From assembly GCA_022844275.1 (NCBI GenBank), contig JALHMB010000003.1, positions 1-64,000 of the forward strand: a DNA stretch of 64,000 nucleotides. Reading direction: 5' to 3'. The DNA is from Hyphomicrobiaceae bacterium. GTDB taxonomy: Bacteria > Pseudomonadota > Alphaproteobacteria > Rhizobiales > Hyphomicrobiaceae. Both the position numbers and the translations under genes were made by a program. Every line of letters begins with the position of its first letter. Within the stretch, counting starts at the first letter, position 1. The notes below the pieces were generated by a model that saw only the letters and a program-made list of their open reading frames with translations, was not told the DNA's origin and did no database searches. This document shows, piece after piece, positions 1-7,414 of the stretch.

Positions 1-88
1 CGATATGGCATGGCAATGCGAGCATTTCTCGGCCGCTATGGCGTAACCTCTGCTTAGTTCATTTTTTTCCGCACCAGCAGGAGGTGCT

Positions 89-178
89 ATGAGGTTGAGG
101 ATCGTCGCGACATACGCCGCCCTGGCCAGCCATGAGTGGTCCCACATCTACGTGGTGTGCCTTACATCCGGGGATTGA
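89..178 (+). CDS. Possible 29-residue small protein
   Basis: A 29-codon reading frame starts at an ATG preceded by a near-ideal Shine-Dalgarno sequence (AGGAGGTGCT immediately upstream) and ends at a TGA at 176-178. The peptide (MRLRIVATYAALASHEWSHI at its start) matches no family I recognise. The strong ribosome binding site is the only positive evidence. The surroundings are otherwise gene-free, so it could be a genuine small protein, a leader peptide, or chance. Confidence 0.2.
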   Translation: MRLRIVATYAALASHEWSHIYVVCLTSGD

Positions 179-227
179 GTTCAGCTACGCTGCCTCAGCC
201 TCCTTCTCTTAGTAACACAGCTCGCAT

Positions 228-271
228 TTGCAAAGGTGTTGCATCTGCTATTGTAAAGGTGTTGCATTGCT
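228..271. promoter_or_regulatory. Two tandem TGCAA-N5-TTGCA dyads, possible operator
   Basis: TTGCAAAGGTGTTGCAT at 228-244 contains the inverted repeat TGCAA-AGGTG-TTGCA. A near copy, TGTAAAGGTGTTGCA, follows at 252-266 with one arm mismatch. The copies lie about 22 bp apart, close to two helical turns, as expected for two protein dimers on one DNA face. This is what one sees for repressor operators, but no adjacent regulator or clear target gene is present, so the role is inferred. Confidence 0.3.
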
Positions 272-612
272 GTTGTTTTGACACACCTCAAAGCGCCTGT
301 CTGAGATGACATTCATGTCCTACGTGGGAGTGGTGGCATAGGGGACATTGCGCGTCCTCGGTCCGCGTTAGATGGCGTGCTGCCACTCCTCCCCCTCATT
401 TCTCTAGGCTCCTGACATAAGCAAGCCACGCTAACAACGTCGGCCTCCGAGACAAGCTTTGCGTATTGCCGCTTTGCTCCCACGAACGGGGGATGTCATA
501 CTCTCAGCTCTGCGATATCTTCATCCTGTGGTTTGAACTTCTCGGTGCTGTCCTTCAAGCCGGCCACACGAGGGGGCTGCCCGGCTTCGATAGTCGGGGT
601 TCGACCCTCTTC

Positions 613-644
613 GGAAAGGTCGCGCGGGGGAGCGCGACCTTTCC
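613..644 (+). terminator. Perfect 13-bp hairpin, terminator-like
   Basis: GGAAAGGTCGCGC (613-625) and GCGCGACCTTTCC (632-644) are exact reverse complements around a 6-nt loop, followed by ATCTTT. This would fold into a very stable stem. A short T-containing tail suggests an intrinsic terminator reading rightwards. No upstream gene is recognised, so it may end an unannotated small RNA or be the leftover terminator of a lost gene. Confidence 0.4.
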
Positions 645-830
645 ATCTTTCGTAAGATGTCGGGCGCAAATCCGCGGTCGATGAGAGCTCGAACCTGCAT
701 CAGCCATCTGCAGCCGCTGCGGCTCCGCGTCGTATCAAAAATGATCGCCGAGGATCCCAGGCACAAGACGCAGGGATCTTGCGTTGGCCTAGGTCGGAAA
801 CCGCCTATCCATTGTGAGCTGAGAATCGTC

Positions 831-959
831 TTAGCCGTCGCTCGATCGGGTGTCCCAAGCACGGTTCCATGATGCCTGATTGGCTCGCTTCTTGGGCGGC
901 AGAATAACGCTGTCGATGACCTGAACCACGCCATTGGACGCAATATGTCCGACCAAAAC
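831..959 (-). pseudogene. C-terminal remnant of a fasciclin-domain protein
   Basis: Read on the minus strand from about 959, the translation contains HIASNGVVQVIDSVILPP, which matches the conserved end of fasciclin (FAS1) domains (I-x-x-SNGV-I-x-V-I-D-x-V-L-LP). The frame runs to a TAA at 831-833. No start codon with a ribosome binding site and no N-terminal part of the roughly 130-residue domain lies upstream, so only the last third survives. FAS1 proteins are normally secreted adhesion proteins; this copy should be non-functional. Confidence 0.55.
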
Positions 960-1036
960 GTGGGGAGTGGAGGGGCCTCTACGCACGTGCCTTTAAAGGA
1001 GAGGCATATTCGATGACGCCGCGGCCGAGGCGAAGA

Positions 1037-1264
1037 TCAATTCGGGGATAACTGGCTGGTGGAAGTCGGCCGCCGCGGCAACGAGGCGCATTCGCGAAGG
1101 ATCTCGTCGTCGATCCTGCTGTGCACCAGCTCCTCGATTTGTTCCTTCGGGAGCAGCGACCCGACTATGCGCCCGCGTTCGTCGAGTAGCCGATACCCGA
1201 TCGGCTGCTGCTCAACCTTCAGACCCACCTGTCGAGCCATGAACTGAATTTCTTCGATCGTCAC
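1037..1264 (-). CDS. Small conserved-looking hypothetical protein (75 aa)
   Basis: The chosen start is a GTG at 1264 because GGGGAGG lies about eight bases upstream; a longer frame to an ATG at 1312 has no such site. The product begins MTIEEIQFMARQVGLKVEQQ, is acidic and predicted mostly helical, and ends in a Ser/Thr-Pro-rich tail. A central stretch, GYRLLDERGRIVGSLLP, looks like a small beta-hairpin module. I do not recognise a named family. The clear ribosome binding site and even composition support a real gene. It is not close to any other same-strand gene. Confidence 0.5.
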   Translation of the reverse strand: MTIEEIQFMARQVGLKVEQQPIGYRLLDERGRIVGSLLPKEQIEELVHSRIDDEILRECASLPRRPTSTSQLSPN

Positions 1265-1312
1265 GAATGCCTCCCCAGTTGCTTTTAGATGAGCGCAGCA
1301 GGAAAGCGGCAA

Positions 1313-1749
1313 TATTCGGTGAAGGTGGCTGATACGATTTTATCGTTCGAAAACGTCACTTCCGAGGTTTGAGCGTGCAGTCGGTGTCCGATCATCCACG
1401 CAACCGTGAGCCGCCCAGAAAAAGGCATTCGATGACCGCTAGAGGGGCGATGCGACACCTATGATGGACAGCTTCACACGTGGTCATCGTCCGGCGCGCT
1501 GGCATACTCGAGCTGCTCTTAGTGATACCGGAGAGATGCCGCGCGATCTGCTGCCTGAGGACCGAGTTGCACCCGGTTGCCGGCTAAGAGTCGCGAGAGG
1601 GTGGATGACGATGTCGTCCTGTTCGATCGCGCCCTCATTGCAACATCGGCGTGAAGCACTCGTGCTTACAGACTCTGCAGCAATGCGCTCATCGATGAGT
1701 TCAAGACAGCATCTCTCCAGGGCCCTCCGTAGCAGGGCGCGTTTCCGCC
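1313..1749. other. Gap without a supported gene
   Basis: Several frames are open here (for example 1461-1829 plus and 1484-1765 minus), but none shows a domain motif or a good ribosome binding site, and the translations are arginine- and serine-rich as expected for random GC-rich frames. I see no RNA gene. Confidence 0.4.
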
Positions 1750-2187
1750 TCAGAACGAGACGCATGACGTGCTGTCGACCCGCATTACGCTCTCCTGATC
1801 GAACTGCTGCTTGTAAGCGGCGCGGATAGCCTCGATGTCGGCATCGGCTTGAGCGGTTCGCTGGTGCCAGATGATGAGCATGTTGGATTGCTCTTTGCTA
1901 AGACGCCCGTCTTGGCCACGCCACTGACCTGGGCCCCGCAGAACGGTCAAGCCAGCAGGAAACCGTGGTGTCACCTCGGTATCCAGAAAGCCGGCCCACT
2001 CTCCATCGGTGACGGGTGTGCCTTGTGATCGGGTCGTACCGAATAACATCTCGAGGCGAGCCATGGGGCGCGCCGAAGCTTCACACAACAGCCCCGGCCC
2101 TGCGGATACAGTTGCCAACCACGACGATGTCGCGCCGAGGGCAATGCCAAACCAAAAGGCGAGAGCAGACACGAATGTGCTCTTCAT
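1750..2187 (-). CDS. Secreted DUF3574 family protein
   Basis: A 145-residue protein with an N-terminal signal peptide (hydrophobic residues about 5-27). The body matches DUF3574: MLFGTTR near residue 47, a WAGFLDTEVTPRFPAGLTV segment, and a basic-aromatic stretch ending in NMLIIWH around residue 105. The family is found in proteobacterial envelopes and has no assigned biochemical role. The ATG at 2187 has GGAG about nine bases upstream. It is read toward the left edge, downstream of the exported DUF924 gene and on the same strand, about 130 bp apart, so the two may be co-transcribed. Family assignment is by motif recall. Confidence 0.7.
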   Translation of the reverse strand: MKSTFVSALAFWFGIALGATSSWLATVSAGPGLLCEASARPMARLEMLFGTTRSQGTPVTDGEWAGFLDTEVTPRFPAGLTVLRGPGQWRGQDGRLSKEQSNMLIIWHQRTAQADADIEAIRAAYKQQFDQESVMRVDSTSCVSF

Positions 2188-2315
2188 GGATGAGGCTCCG
2201 TGAGAGCACCGGTCGTTCGACGTGGAAAATCACCGGTGCAGTCATGGCGAGATACGGCAACCAGCCAACCGGCGAAGTTACCCGCGTAACCTTTCGGGTA
2301 ATGAAGACCTCGATG

Positions 2316-2954
2316 TTACCCTTTGAAACCGCCGTTTTCGAGATAGTGTCGCTCCTCATCACCCATGCTGCGCCCGAGGATGAGGTTGCGATGTGGGAAA
2401 CGGCCAAAGCGGCGGATGATGTCGCGATGGCCAACAGCGTGCGACAGGTCAGGCTCACCCAGACGATGGGTGAGCGCCACTGAGCGTTCCTGATCGGCGA
2501 GACTCTCGGAATGTGCGAACGGCAAGTAGAAGAACTTGGCCAGCTCGTTTGCGACCGCGCGATCATGTCCGGCCCTGATGCCGGCATCCGCCACGAGCCG
2601 CGCATGCCCGTCGGTGGCATATACGCGCGCCGTTCCGCGAAATGCATTGCGCGGATACTGATCGAGCAGGATGACGAGGGCCAGCGCGCCGTCGGCACTC
2701 GTTGCCCAGTCGGCGAGTTCGCCGCGCGCTGCCGCCTCGTGTGCGGCAAGAAAGCGGTCGCGAAAGCGCCTGTCGAAGGCTTCATCCTTTGCAAACCAGA
2801 GAGCTGGCCCGGCCGCGCGCCAGAACTCAACCACGGCTCGCGCCTCGTCCGGTATTCCGGCCTCAACCCGCGCAGGCTCGGCAAAGCCGCTGGTGACGAG
2901 CGCAGCGATCAACGGCATCGCAGCCAATGTCGGCGTGAAAGAAAACCATCTCAT
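2316..2954 (-). CDS. Exported DUF924 family protein
   Basis: The DUF924 signature is plain: VVEFWRAAGPALWFAKDEAFD at the start of the domain, LVILLDQYPRNAFRGTA in the middle, and a FYLPFAHSE segment later. Members are usually cytosolic helical proteins of about 180-200 residues with a TPR-like fold and no known reaction. Here a hydrophobic leader of about 25 residues (MRWFSFTPTLAAM...) precedes the domain, so this copy is probably exported, which is unusual. The start is the ATG at 2954 because AGGAG lies six bases upstream; a longer frame reaching 3053 would run into the LysR gene. It is divergent from that regulator, a common arrangement for a regulator and its target. Confidence 0.75.
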   Translation of the reverse strand: MRWFSFTPTLAAMPLIAALVTSGFAEPARVEAGIPDEARAVVEFWRAAGPALWFAKDEAFDRRFRDRFLAAHEAAARGELADWATSADGALALVILLDQYPRNAFRGTARVYATDGHARLVADAGIRAGHDRAVANELAKFFYLPFAHSESLADQERSVALTHRLGEPDLSHAVGHRDIIRRFGRFPHRNLILGRSMGDEERHYLENGGFKG

Positions 2955-3051
2955 GACCATCTCCTTGTCCTTCGCGCCGGATTGCAGCCGGCTGGGGCGG
3001 CTGGTATTCACCGCAAAACAGACATGATGCCAGTGATATGTATTCAGAGAC
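2955..3051. promoter_or_regulatory. Divergent promoter region, DUF924 and LysR genes
   Basis: The 97-bp gap separates two genes read away from each other, so both promoters and, by the usual habit of LysR regulators, the LysR operator should lie here. I could not pick a definite T-N11-A box or -35/-10 pair by eye. Confidence 0.35.
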
Positions 3052-4065
3052 ATGCTGAAATCTGCTCATCTCTCACGCATCGATCTCAACCTCCTCGTTC
3101 TCTTCCACGTCGTGTACGAGGAGCGACACGTCGCGCGTGCCGCCAACCGGCTGAGCCTGACGCCGTCGGCCGTCAGTCATGGGCTTAGCCGGCTCAGGCG
3201 TGTGCTCAACGATCCGTTGTTTCTGAGGACCGCGAAAGGCGTGGTGCCGTCGGCACGGGCCCAGGAGCTGGCCGAGCCCATCGCAGACATTATCGCCCGG
3301 GCGGATGCGGTGATCGCCAGCGCCGAGCCGTTCGATGCAGCGCGATCACGGCGGCGCTTCACCATAGGTGCGCCGGATGCGATCTCAGCCGTGCTGCTGA
3401 CGCATCTGCTCCCCGCGCTCGAGCGGCAAGCGCCCGGAATCGATATCGGCCTCGTCCAGTTGCTGCCGCACCCTGGCGGCAAGCCGACGAGCCAGATGTG
3501 GTATCAGACACTCACAGAACTCGACGCGCGCGCACTCGACATCGTCATCCTGCCGATCGACGATGTGCCGCCAAGGTTCGTCGCACACACGCTCTTCGCG
3601 GAGGACTTCGTCGTTACCATGCGCAAGGGCCATCCCCTCGCGCGCAAACCTACTCTCAAGCAGTACTGCGCCATGCGCCACCTTCTCGTATCGATGAGTG
3701 GCGACGCCCATGGTGTGGTCGATGCCGCACTTGCACAGCAAGGCTTGTCGCGCCGCGTAGCACTTACGGTGCCGAGCTTCATGATGGCGCTCTCGACCCT
3801 GGCGCAGACCGATCTTCTGGGCACGCTTCCCAGGCACTTGGTCCAGCAGTGTGTGGCACAGTTCGGGTTGATGACCGCCGATCTCGACGTCCTCAAGCGC
3901 CGGGACCCGGTAAGTGTTATTGCGACCAGAAGCGCATTGAGGGACGCCGGCGTATCTTGGCTGTTCGATCTCGTCGTGTCGTTCGCCTGGGACGAGAAGA
4001 AATCTTCGCGTCCGAAACACAATCGGGCGGGCCGCAGGCACCGCACCTCCAGGGGGGAAAGGTAA
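3052..4065 (+). CDS. LysR family transcriptional regulator
   Basis: A 337-residue regulator. Residues 8-65 form the winged helix-turn-helix, with SLTPSAVSHGLSRLR at 35-49 and DPLFLR following. The rest is the LysR substrate-binding domain in the NodD/SyrM-like subgroup (RRFTIGAPDAISAVLL, DIVILPIDDVPPRF, FVVTMRKGHPLA). It presumably binds DNA as a tetramer and responds to a small effector, which the sequence does not reveal. The C-terminal 25 residues are basic and poorly conserved looking, perhaps a read-on past an older stop. Its divergent neighbour encoding exported DUF924 is the most likely target. Confidence 0.9.
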   Translation: MLKSAHLSRIDLNLLVLFHVVYEERHVARAANRLSLTPSAVSHGLSRLRRVLNDPLFLRTAKGVVPSARAQELAEPIADIIARADAVIASAEPFDAARSRRRFTIGAPDAISAVLLTHLLPALERQAPGIDIGLVQLLPHPGGKPTSQMWYQTLTELDARALDIVILPIDDVPPRFVAHTLFAEDFVVTMRKGHPLARKPTLKQYCAMRHLLVSMSGDAHGVVDAALAQQGLSRRVALTVPSFMMALSTLAQTDLLGTLPRHLVQQCVAQFGLMTADLDVLKRRDPVSVIATRSALRDAGVSWLFDLVVSFAWDEKKSSRPKHNRAGRRHRTSRGER

Positions 4066-4131
4066 TCCTTTGATTGATGGAGCTTCGCCCTACGCAAAAC
4101 CGAGCTTCGCTTGCGTGCCAACTATAGATCG

Positions 4132-4248
4132 TTAGCCCGCTACTGCATGTTCCCTGCGTTTACGCTTCTCCGCCTTGGCAGTGCGTCGCAATGCATTTGA
4201 TGCCTTGCGTTGTGCGGCTTGGATGCGTTTGCGGCGTGAATTCGTCAT
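4132..4248 (-). CDS. Possible 38-residue highly basic protein
   Basis: This short minus-strand frame encodes a peptide starting MTNSRRKRIQAAQRKASNAL and continuing with RRTAKAEKRKRR. It is strongly basic, alanine-rich and would be helical, resembling small DNA- or ribosome-associated basic proteins seen in Rhizobiales. The composition is unlike random GC-rich frames nearby. No good Shine-Dalgarno sequence precedes the ATG at 4248, which lowers confidence. It sits 3' to 3' with the LysR gene and upstream of nothing obvious. Confidence 0.4.
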   Translation of the reverse strand: MTNSRRKRIQAAQRKASNALRRTAKAEKRKRREHAVAG

Positions 4249-4672
4249 CTTGGGCACAACACTGCGCTCCCTTGTCCGAGTAGTAACAGGCCCTCACCTG
4301 ATGCTGCCAAGCAAATGCGTGCTGGTAAAGCCAATTTCGTGAACCTGGACACGAAGCCACCAGGTCAGGCGCGCGCCGGTTCTCCGCTGGGCGAGATTTC
4401 AGCCGACTGTCGGCTCTCGAGATCTGAGCGGTCTCACCTCACCAGCATGGTCGACGGCCAGAGCCAACATATCGTCCGCTCAAGGTAAGGCCTCCTGAAG
4501 CACACCCTTCGATCACCCTTCACAACGCCAACTGATCGAAAGTACGCGAACGGTAAGTCAACCAGTAACATCGGCGCACTGGGCATGATTGCGGCGTCGG
4601 TACCCGACCCCGTCCATGTTGTTGCGAGAGTTTTCGGTGTTTCTGGCGGGGGATCCACTCACGCGTCAGTAC
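4249..4672. other. Gap without a supported gene
   Basis: No frame in this stretch carries a recognisable motif with a ribosome binding site. A minus-strand frame at 4434-4658 is open but featureless. This may include untranslated sequence of the H-NS-like gene to its right, whose 3' end is at 4673. Confidence 0.4.
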
Positions 4673-5029
4673 TTATTTCACGAGATATTTGGCGATTTTC
4701 TCGCCAGCCTTTTGCTTGGCTGAAAGCCAGCTCGCCATGCGTCCGCGACCGGCCCACGTATCGCCCGTCGCCGGGTCGCGGTATTTAACGCCCGCAAGTT
4801 TAACCTTGCCGTTCCTTTTCCTCTTGCTGCTCTTCGTGCTCTTCGACGTGACGTTAGTATTGCCATTCTCTAATGCAGCGAGTTCACGGCGCAGCTCGTT
4901 GATGCGGGTACTCTTCGCCTCCTGGTGCATTCCGCTCAGGCTGTCGAGCAGCGATGCTTGCCGGTCAAAGTCCAGCTCTCCGAACCATGCCACCACCTGC
5001 TTATCCGAAAGTCTGCCGTTTGTAGCCAT
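4673..5029 (-). CDS. H-NS family nucleoid protein
   Basis: A 118-residue protein with the two-part H-NS layout. Residues 1-58 form the oligomerisation region (helical, with a coiled-coil stretch at about 38-56). A Lys/Ser/Thr linker at 60-78 follows, and the C-terminal DNA-binding module at 80-105 has YRDPATGDTWAGRGR followed by MASWL, which contains the TWxGRG-type minor-groove loop. Such proteins bind AT-rich DNA and silence foreign genes; in this gene-eroded region a horizontally acquired origin is possible. The ATG at 5029 lies on the minus strand with an unremarkable upstream sequence. Confidence 0.85.
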   Translation of the reverse strand: MATNGRLSDKQVVAWFGELDFDRQASLLDSLSGMHQEAKSTRINELRRELAALENGNTNVTSKSTKSSKRKRNGKVKLAGVKYRDPATGDTWAGRGRMASWLSAKQKAGEKIAKYLVK

Positions 5030-5129
5030 GTACGCGCTCCACCCGTTGAGATAAGACGCCCTTTTAGGCCCTCTCGATTTGAATGCAAAATGTTTAAATC
5101 AGGCCATGGACCCCATGGGAGGTGACGTC

Positions 5130-5533
5130 ATGTTCTTCCACACGGCCGCCGAACTCAGGCAGCAAATGGTCGGTACCTGGTCACTTTCAGAGCAGCGGGT
5201 CGAGCAAGACGGAAAGAAGATCCAGCGATTTGGAGCAATTCGAAACGGAACTGCGATCTACGACGGCAAGGGTCGGTTCGCAACCAGTCTGCTTCGTACG
5301 GACCTTGACCGGAACGGAAACAGGGCGATCGGGAAGCAACGCCACCTACGGAAGTTGGTCTGTCACCGAACAGGACCGGCGCTCACCTCACGGATCGACG
5401 GAAGCACCTTCCCGGGCTGGGGCGGACAAAGTCAAAGGCGAAGCGTCTCCATCTTGGGAGACGAGATGACGATGTGCGTTGCCGGAGCCCAGATCGGCGG
5501 GACAGCCTCGCAATCTGGAAGCGCTCGAAATAG
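5130..5533 (+). pseudogene. Lipocalin-like gene broken by three frame changes
   Basis: The gene starts at an ATG at 5130 with GGGAGGTGA just upstream and reads ELRQQMVGTWSLSEQRVEQDG, the start of a lipocalin-like (Lipocalin_5) domain. After about 5320 the homology continues one frame over (TYGSWSVTEQD), returns to the first frame (RIDGSTFPGWGGQSQRRSV, then LGDEMTM), and finishes in the third frame as SLAIWKRSK before TAG at 5531-5533. That ending is the usual close of this family. At least three indels are needed, so this is a decayed gene and not a single sequencing slip. Confidence 0.75.
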
Positions 5534-5871
5534 CCGTACCGTAGCCTGGTCGGGGTGGAGCGTGTCCAGTTATCGTCGGAGCCGACGTTCGTGAGAAGCG
5601 CGAAAACGCAGCGAGGTCACGGCGGCCTGTCGGAGGCCATCATAATCCAGACGAATGGCAGGGGGCTCACGCCCATCACGCACATGTGGAGAACGCCATC
5701 CACGGGAAGGGCTCTGATCGCCATACCAGCCAAAGCTCCTCATATTGATTTCCAAAGTCCGCCTAGGGTGGAAAGCGGCTGAGTAGTACGGTTATCCATC
5801 CCGGAACTTGTACTGATGCAGCCCGTTGAAAGAGCGATGCCAATCCGCGGCACGCTTTGGGCGAACATCAC
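5534..5871. other. Gap without a supported gene
   Basis: Downstream of the broken lipocalin-like gene several short frames exist on both strands, none with family motifs or a good ribosome binding site. Promoter elements for the PHA-system gene at 5872 should lie toward the right end but were not resolved. Confidence 0.35.
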
Positions 5872-6177
5872 ATGGAACCCTTGATCGTCACTGTTTCCCA
5901 CTCGCTCAGCAAGGATGAGGTCGTTCGCCGACTTGGGCCGGCGCTTGGGCGGACAGTGCAAATGTTCCCTGTCCTTAAACTTGAGCATGAGGAATGGGCC
6001 GGTGAACGCATGGACTTCCGGCTCAAAGCTTTCGGCCAGGCTGTCACTGGACATTTGCTCGTTGGCGATAAGGAGGTCCGCATCGAGGTTACTCTGCCTT
6101 GGCTTCTTCAGAAATTTGCCGACGCAGTTCGTGAATCGATCACCCTGAGGACTGAGGTGCTTCTTGGAAGGAAGTAA
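5872..6177 (+). CDS. Polyhydroxyalkanoic acid system family protein
   Basis: A 101-residue protein matching the PHA granule-region family (PF09650 type): VTVSHSLSKDEVVRRLGPAL at the N-terminus, W-x-GERMDFRLKAFGQAVTG in the middle and VTLPWLLQKFADAV near the end. These proteins are associated with polyhydroxyalkanoate granule loci, but their action is not established. The ATG at 5872 begins the conserved part; an upstream TTG would add five residues and has no support. The patatin and hydroxybutyrate-type permease that could belong to the same metabolism are about 21 kb away, so there is no operon link. Confidence 0.75.
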   Translation: MEPLIVTVSHSLSKDEVVRRLGPALGRTVQMFPVLKLEHEEWAGERMDFRLKAFGQAVTGHLLVGDKEVRIEVTLPWLLQKFADAVRESITLRTEVLLGRK

Positions 6178-6256
6178 GGCTTTCTGAAAGTCTAGGATTT
6201 ACCGAGACGGAAATTGCTCCACTGCAACGTTCTCCCCTCCACTGCGTTCTCGATAC

Positions 6257-6550
6257 ATGCCGGAGCGTAAGCGAACACTCGAGCCGCCCACCGTCGACCG
6301 CATCCGCGCCGATATCAGTAGCGAGCGGACCGGCGAAAAGGTTGCATTCCCGGACCCCGCGGCAGCGCCACTTGGCACGGACGACGAAGCCGCGGGTCAT
6401 CCGCCCACCCCTGAGCAACGGCGAATGGAAGAAGTAGCGCGGCCTCCTCTAAAGCCGTCGCCCGAGCCGTCGCAGGGACCAGTCATATTCTACTTCGCCA
6501 TCGGCGGCGCACTCGCCGTCGCCATAATAGCATTCGCTTATCTCACATAG
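6257..6550 (+). CDS. Small protein with C-terminal membrane anchor
   Basis: A 97-residue protein. Residues 1-75 are polar, proline- and charge-rich and probably disordered, including PLGTDDEAAGHPPTPEQ, a motif I have seen in small Rhizobiales proteins. Residues 77-96 form one hydrophobic helix (VIFYFAIGGALAVAIIAFAY) that would anchor it with the N-terminal part in the cytoplasm or periplasm. No ribosome binding site stands out. Function unknown. Confidence 0.6.
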   Translation: MPERKRTLEPPTVDRIRADISSERTGEKVAFPDPAAAPLGTDDEAAGHPPTPEQRRMEEVARPPLKPSPEPSQGPVIFYFAIGGALAVAIIAFAYLT

Positions 6551-6580
6551 ACCTGGACATAAGCGGTTGCGGGGTGATCG

Positions 6581-6805
6581 CTACTCACGGGCGAGGAAGT
6601 TTCGAACACCCGCATTTTCGAGCTCTGCTCGCGCCGCTTCCCTCTTGGCCTCGGCTTCGCGCAGCAGAACCCGCAAGTCATCGCACGGCATGTGCCCCGC
6701 CTCGCGGCTTGCGATAAGGCGCTCTAACATTTTTACAGATGCCGCCGCTTCATTGAAGCGGCGATGGATTCTATGGAGCGAGGTCTGTTTTTCCCATTCC
6801 ACCAT
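6581..6805 (-). CDS. Small helical protein, paralogue of the next gene
   Basis: A 74-residue, charged, helical protein (MVEWEKQTSLHRIHRRFNEA...). It aligns along its whole length with the protein at 6885-7184: LHRxxRRFNExxASVKxLERLI, EAEAKREAARAELENAG and NFLARE correspond to LHRQFNEISARVAGLKRLI, EAEAEKKRAHVELAKAG and KILSR. The pair is therefore a tandem duplication. The ATG at 6805 has AGGCGG upstream; the frame is open further but would overlap the neighbour. Heptad-like spacing suggests a short coiled coil. Function unknown. Confidence 0.55.
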   Translation of the reverse strand: MVEWEKQTSLHRIHRRFNEAAASVKMLERLIASREAGHMPCDDLRVLLREAEAKREAARAELENAGVRNFLARE

Positions 6806-6884
6806 GATGGCCGCCTGACACCACTGCACACGGTGTGGCTCTAACGCCGGCCGCCATTGCGCGTTCCACGCGGCGCTCGAACGG

Positions 6885-7184
6885 CTAAAGTGCCGATACG
6901 GGCCGGGTGCGAGAAAGGATTTTGGACCGGCCGGCCTTAGCGAGCTCGACGTGCGCGCGCTTCTTCTCGGCCTCTGCCTCCTGCAGTACATTCCATAAAG
7001 GAGAGAAGTCCTCGCCGACGGCTTTGCGGATCTCTATCAGACGCTTCAATCCAGCGACGCGGGCAGAAATCTCGTTGAACTGTCGATGGAGCCGCTGAGC
7101 AGGTGTCAGACTCTCCTCTTCGACGGCTTCAATTGCCTGCGGGCTAGGGGCGGCTTCGAAGTTCACTTGGGCCATGTCGAGCAT
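6885..7184 (-). CDS. Small helical protein, tandem paralogue
   Basis: A 99-residue protein whose residues 27-95 are helical and charged and match the downstream paralogue at 6581-6805. An additional acidic N-terminal segment (about 25 residues) is unique to this copy. The start may be the ATG at 7184 or the one at 7175; AAGAGA lies at a workable distance only from the latter. No family name is known to me. The duplication suggests selection for dosage or divergence, perhaps in a stress or nucleoid-related role, but this is guesswork. Confidence 0.55.
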   Translation of the reverse strand: MLDMAQVNFEAAPSPQAIEAVEEESLTPAQRLHRQFNEISARVAGLKRLIEIRKAVGEDFSPLWNVLQEAEAEKKRAHVELAKAGRSKILSRTRPVSAL

Positions 7185-7414
7185 CTCTTGATCCGGGTTG
7201 CGACCGCCGGAGAACTCGATCTCAGGCGCGCTGGTTCCGTTCGGCGTTAGCCAGTTCCAAGTTGAGCTTTACGCGACGCTGCCCGATGTCCACCGCATGA
7301 TGCTGCAGCAGCCGGAATACGTCAGCATCCCCTCGCCAGACCGCGCTCCAGCCAAGAGGTTAGTGGCATCCTGCCGCCACTGCCATTCGCGGGCCACCTC
7401 TTCCCCCCGGCGCC

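Larger units (their letters stand above)
1..612. other. Left-edge region without a supported gene
   Basis: Apart from the small ORF, the paired dyads and the hairpin listed separately, I see no convincing gene here. Frame 1 of the plus strand is open from the window edge to a TAG at 55-57 and could be the C-terminal tail of a gene lying outside the window, but 18 codons are too few to identify it. The remaining short reading frames show no family motif and lack a convincing ribosome binding site. Confidence 0.4.

Noticed and set aside
590-612. T-arm-like GGGGTTCGACCC sequence suggesting a tRNA or tRNA fragment
   Set aside because: No matching acceptor, D- or anticodon stems could be laid out around it, and no CCA end is present; a short TTCGA match is common by chance.
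521-943. 140-codon minus-strand frame
   Set aside because: It overlaps the fasciclin remnant in a different frame and shows no motif; no ribosome binding site before its ATG.
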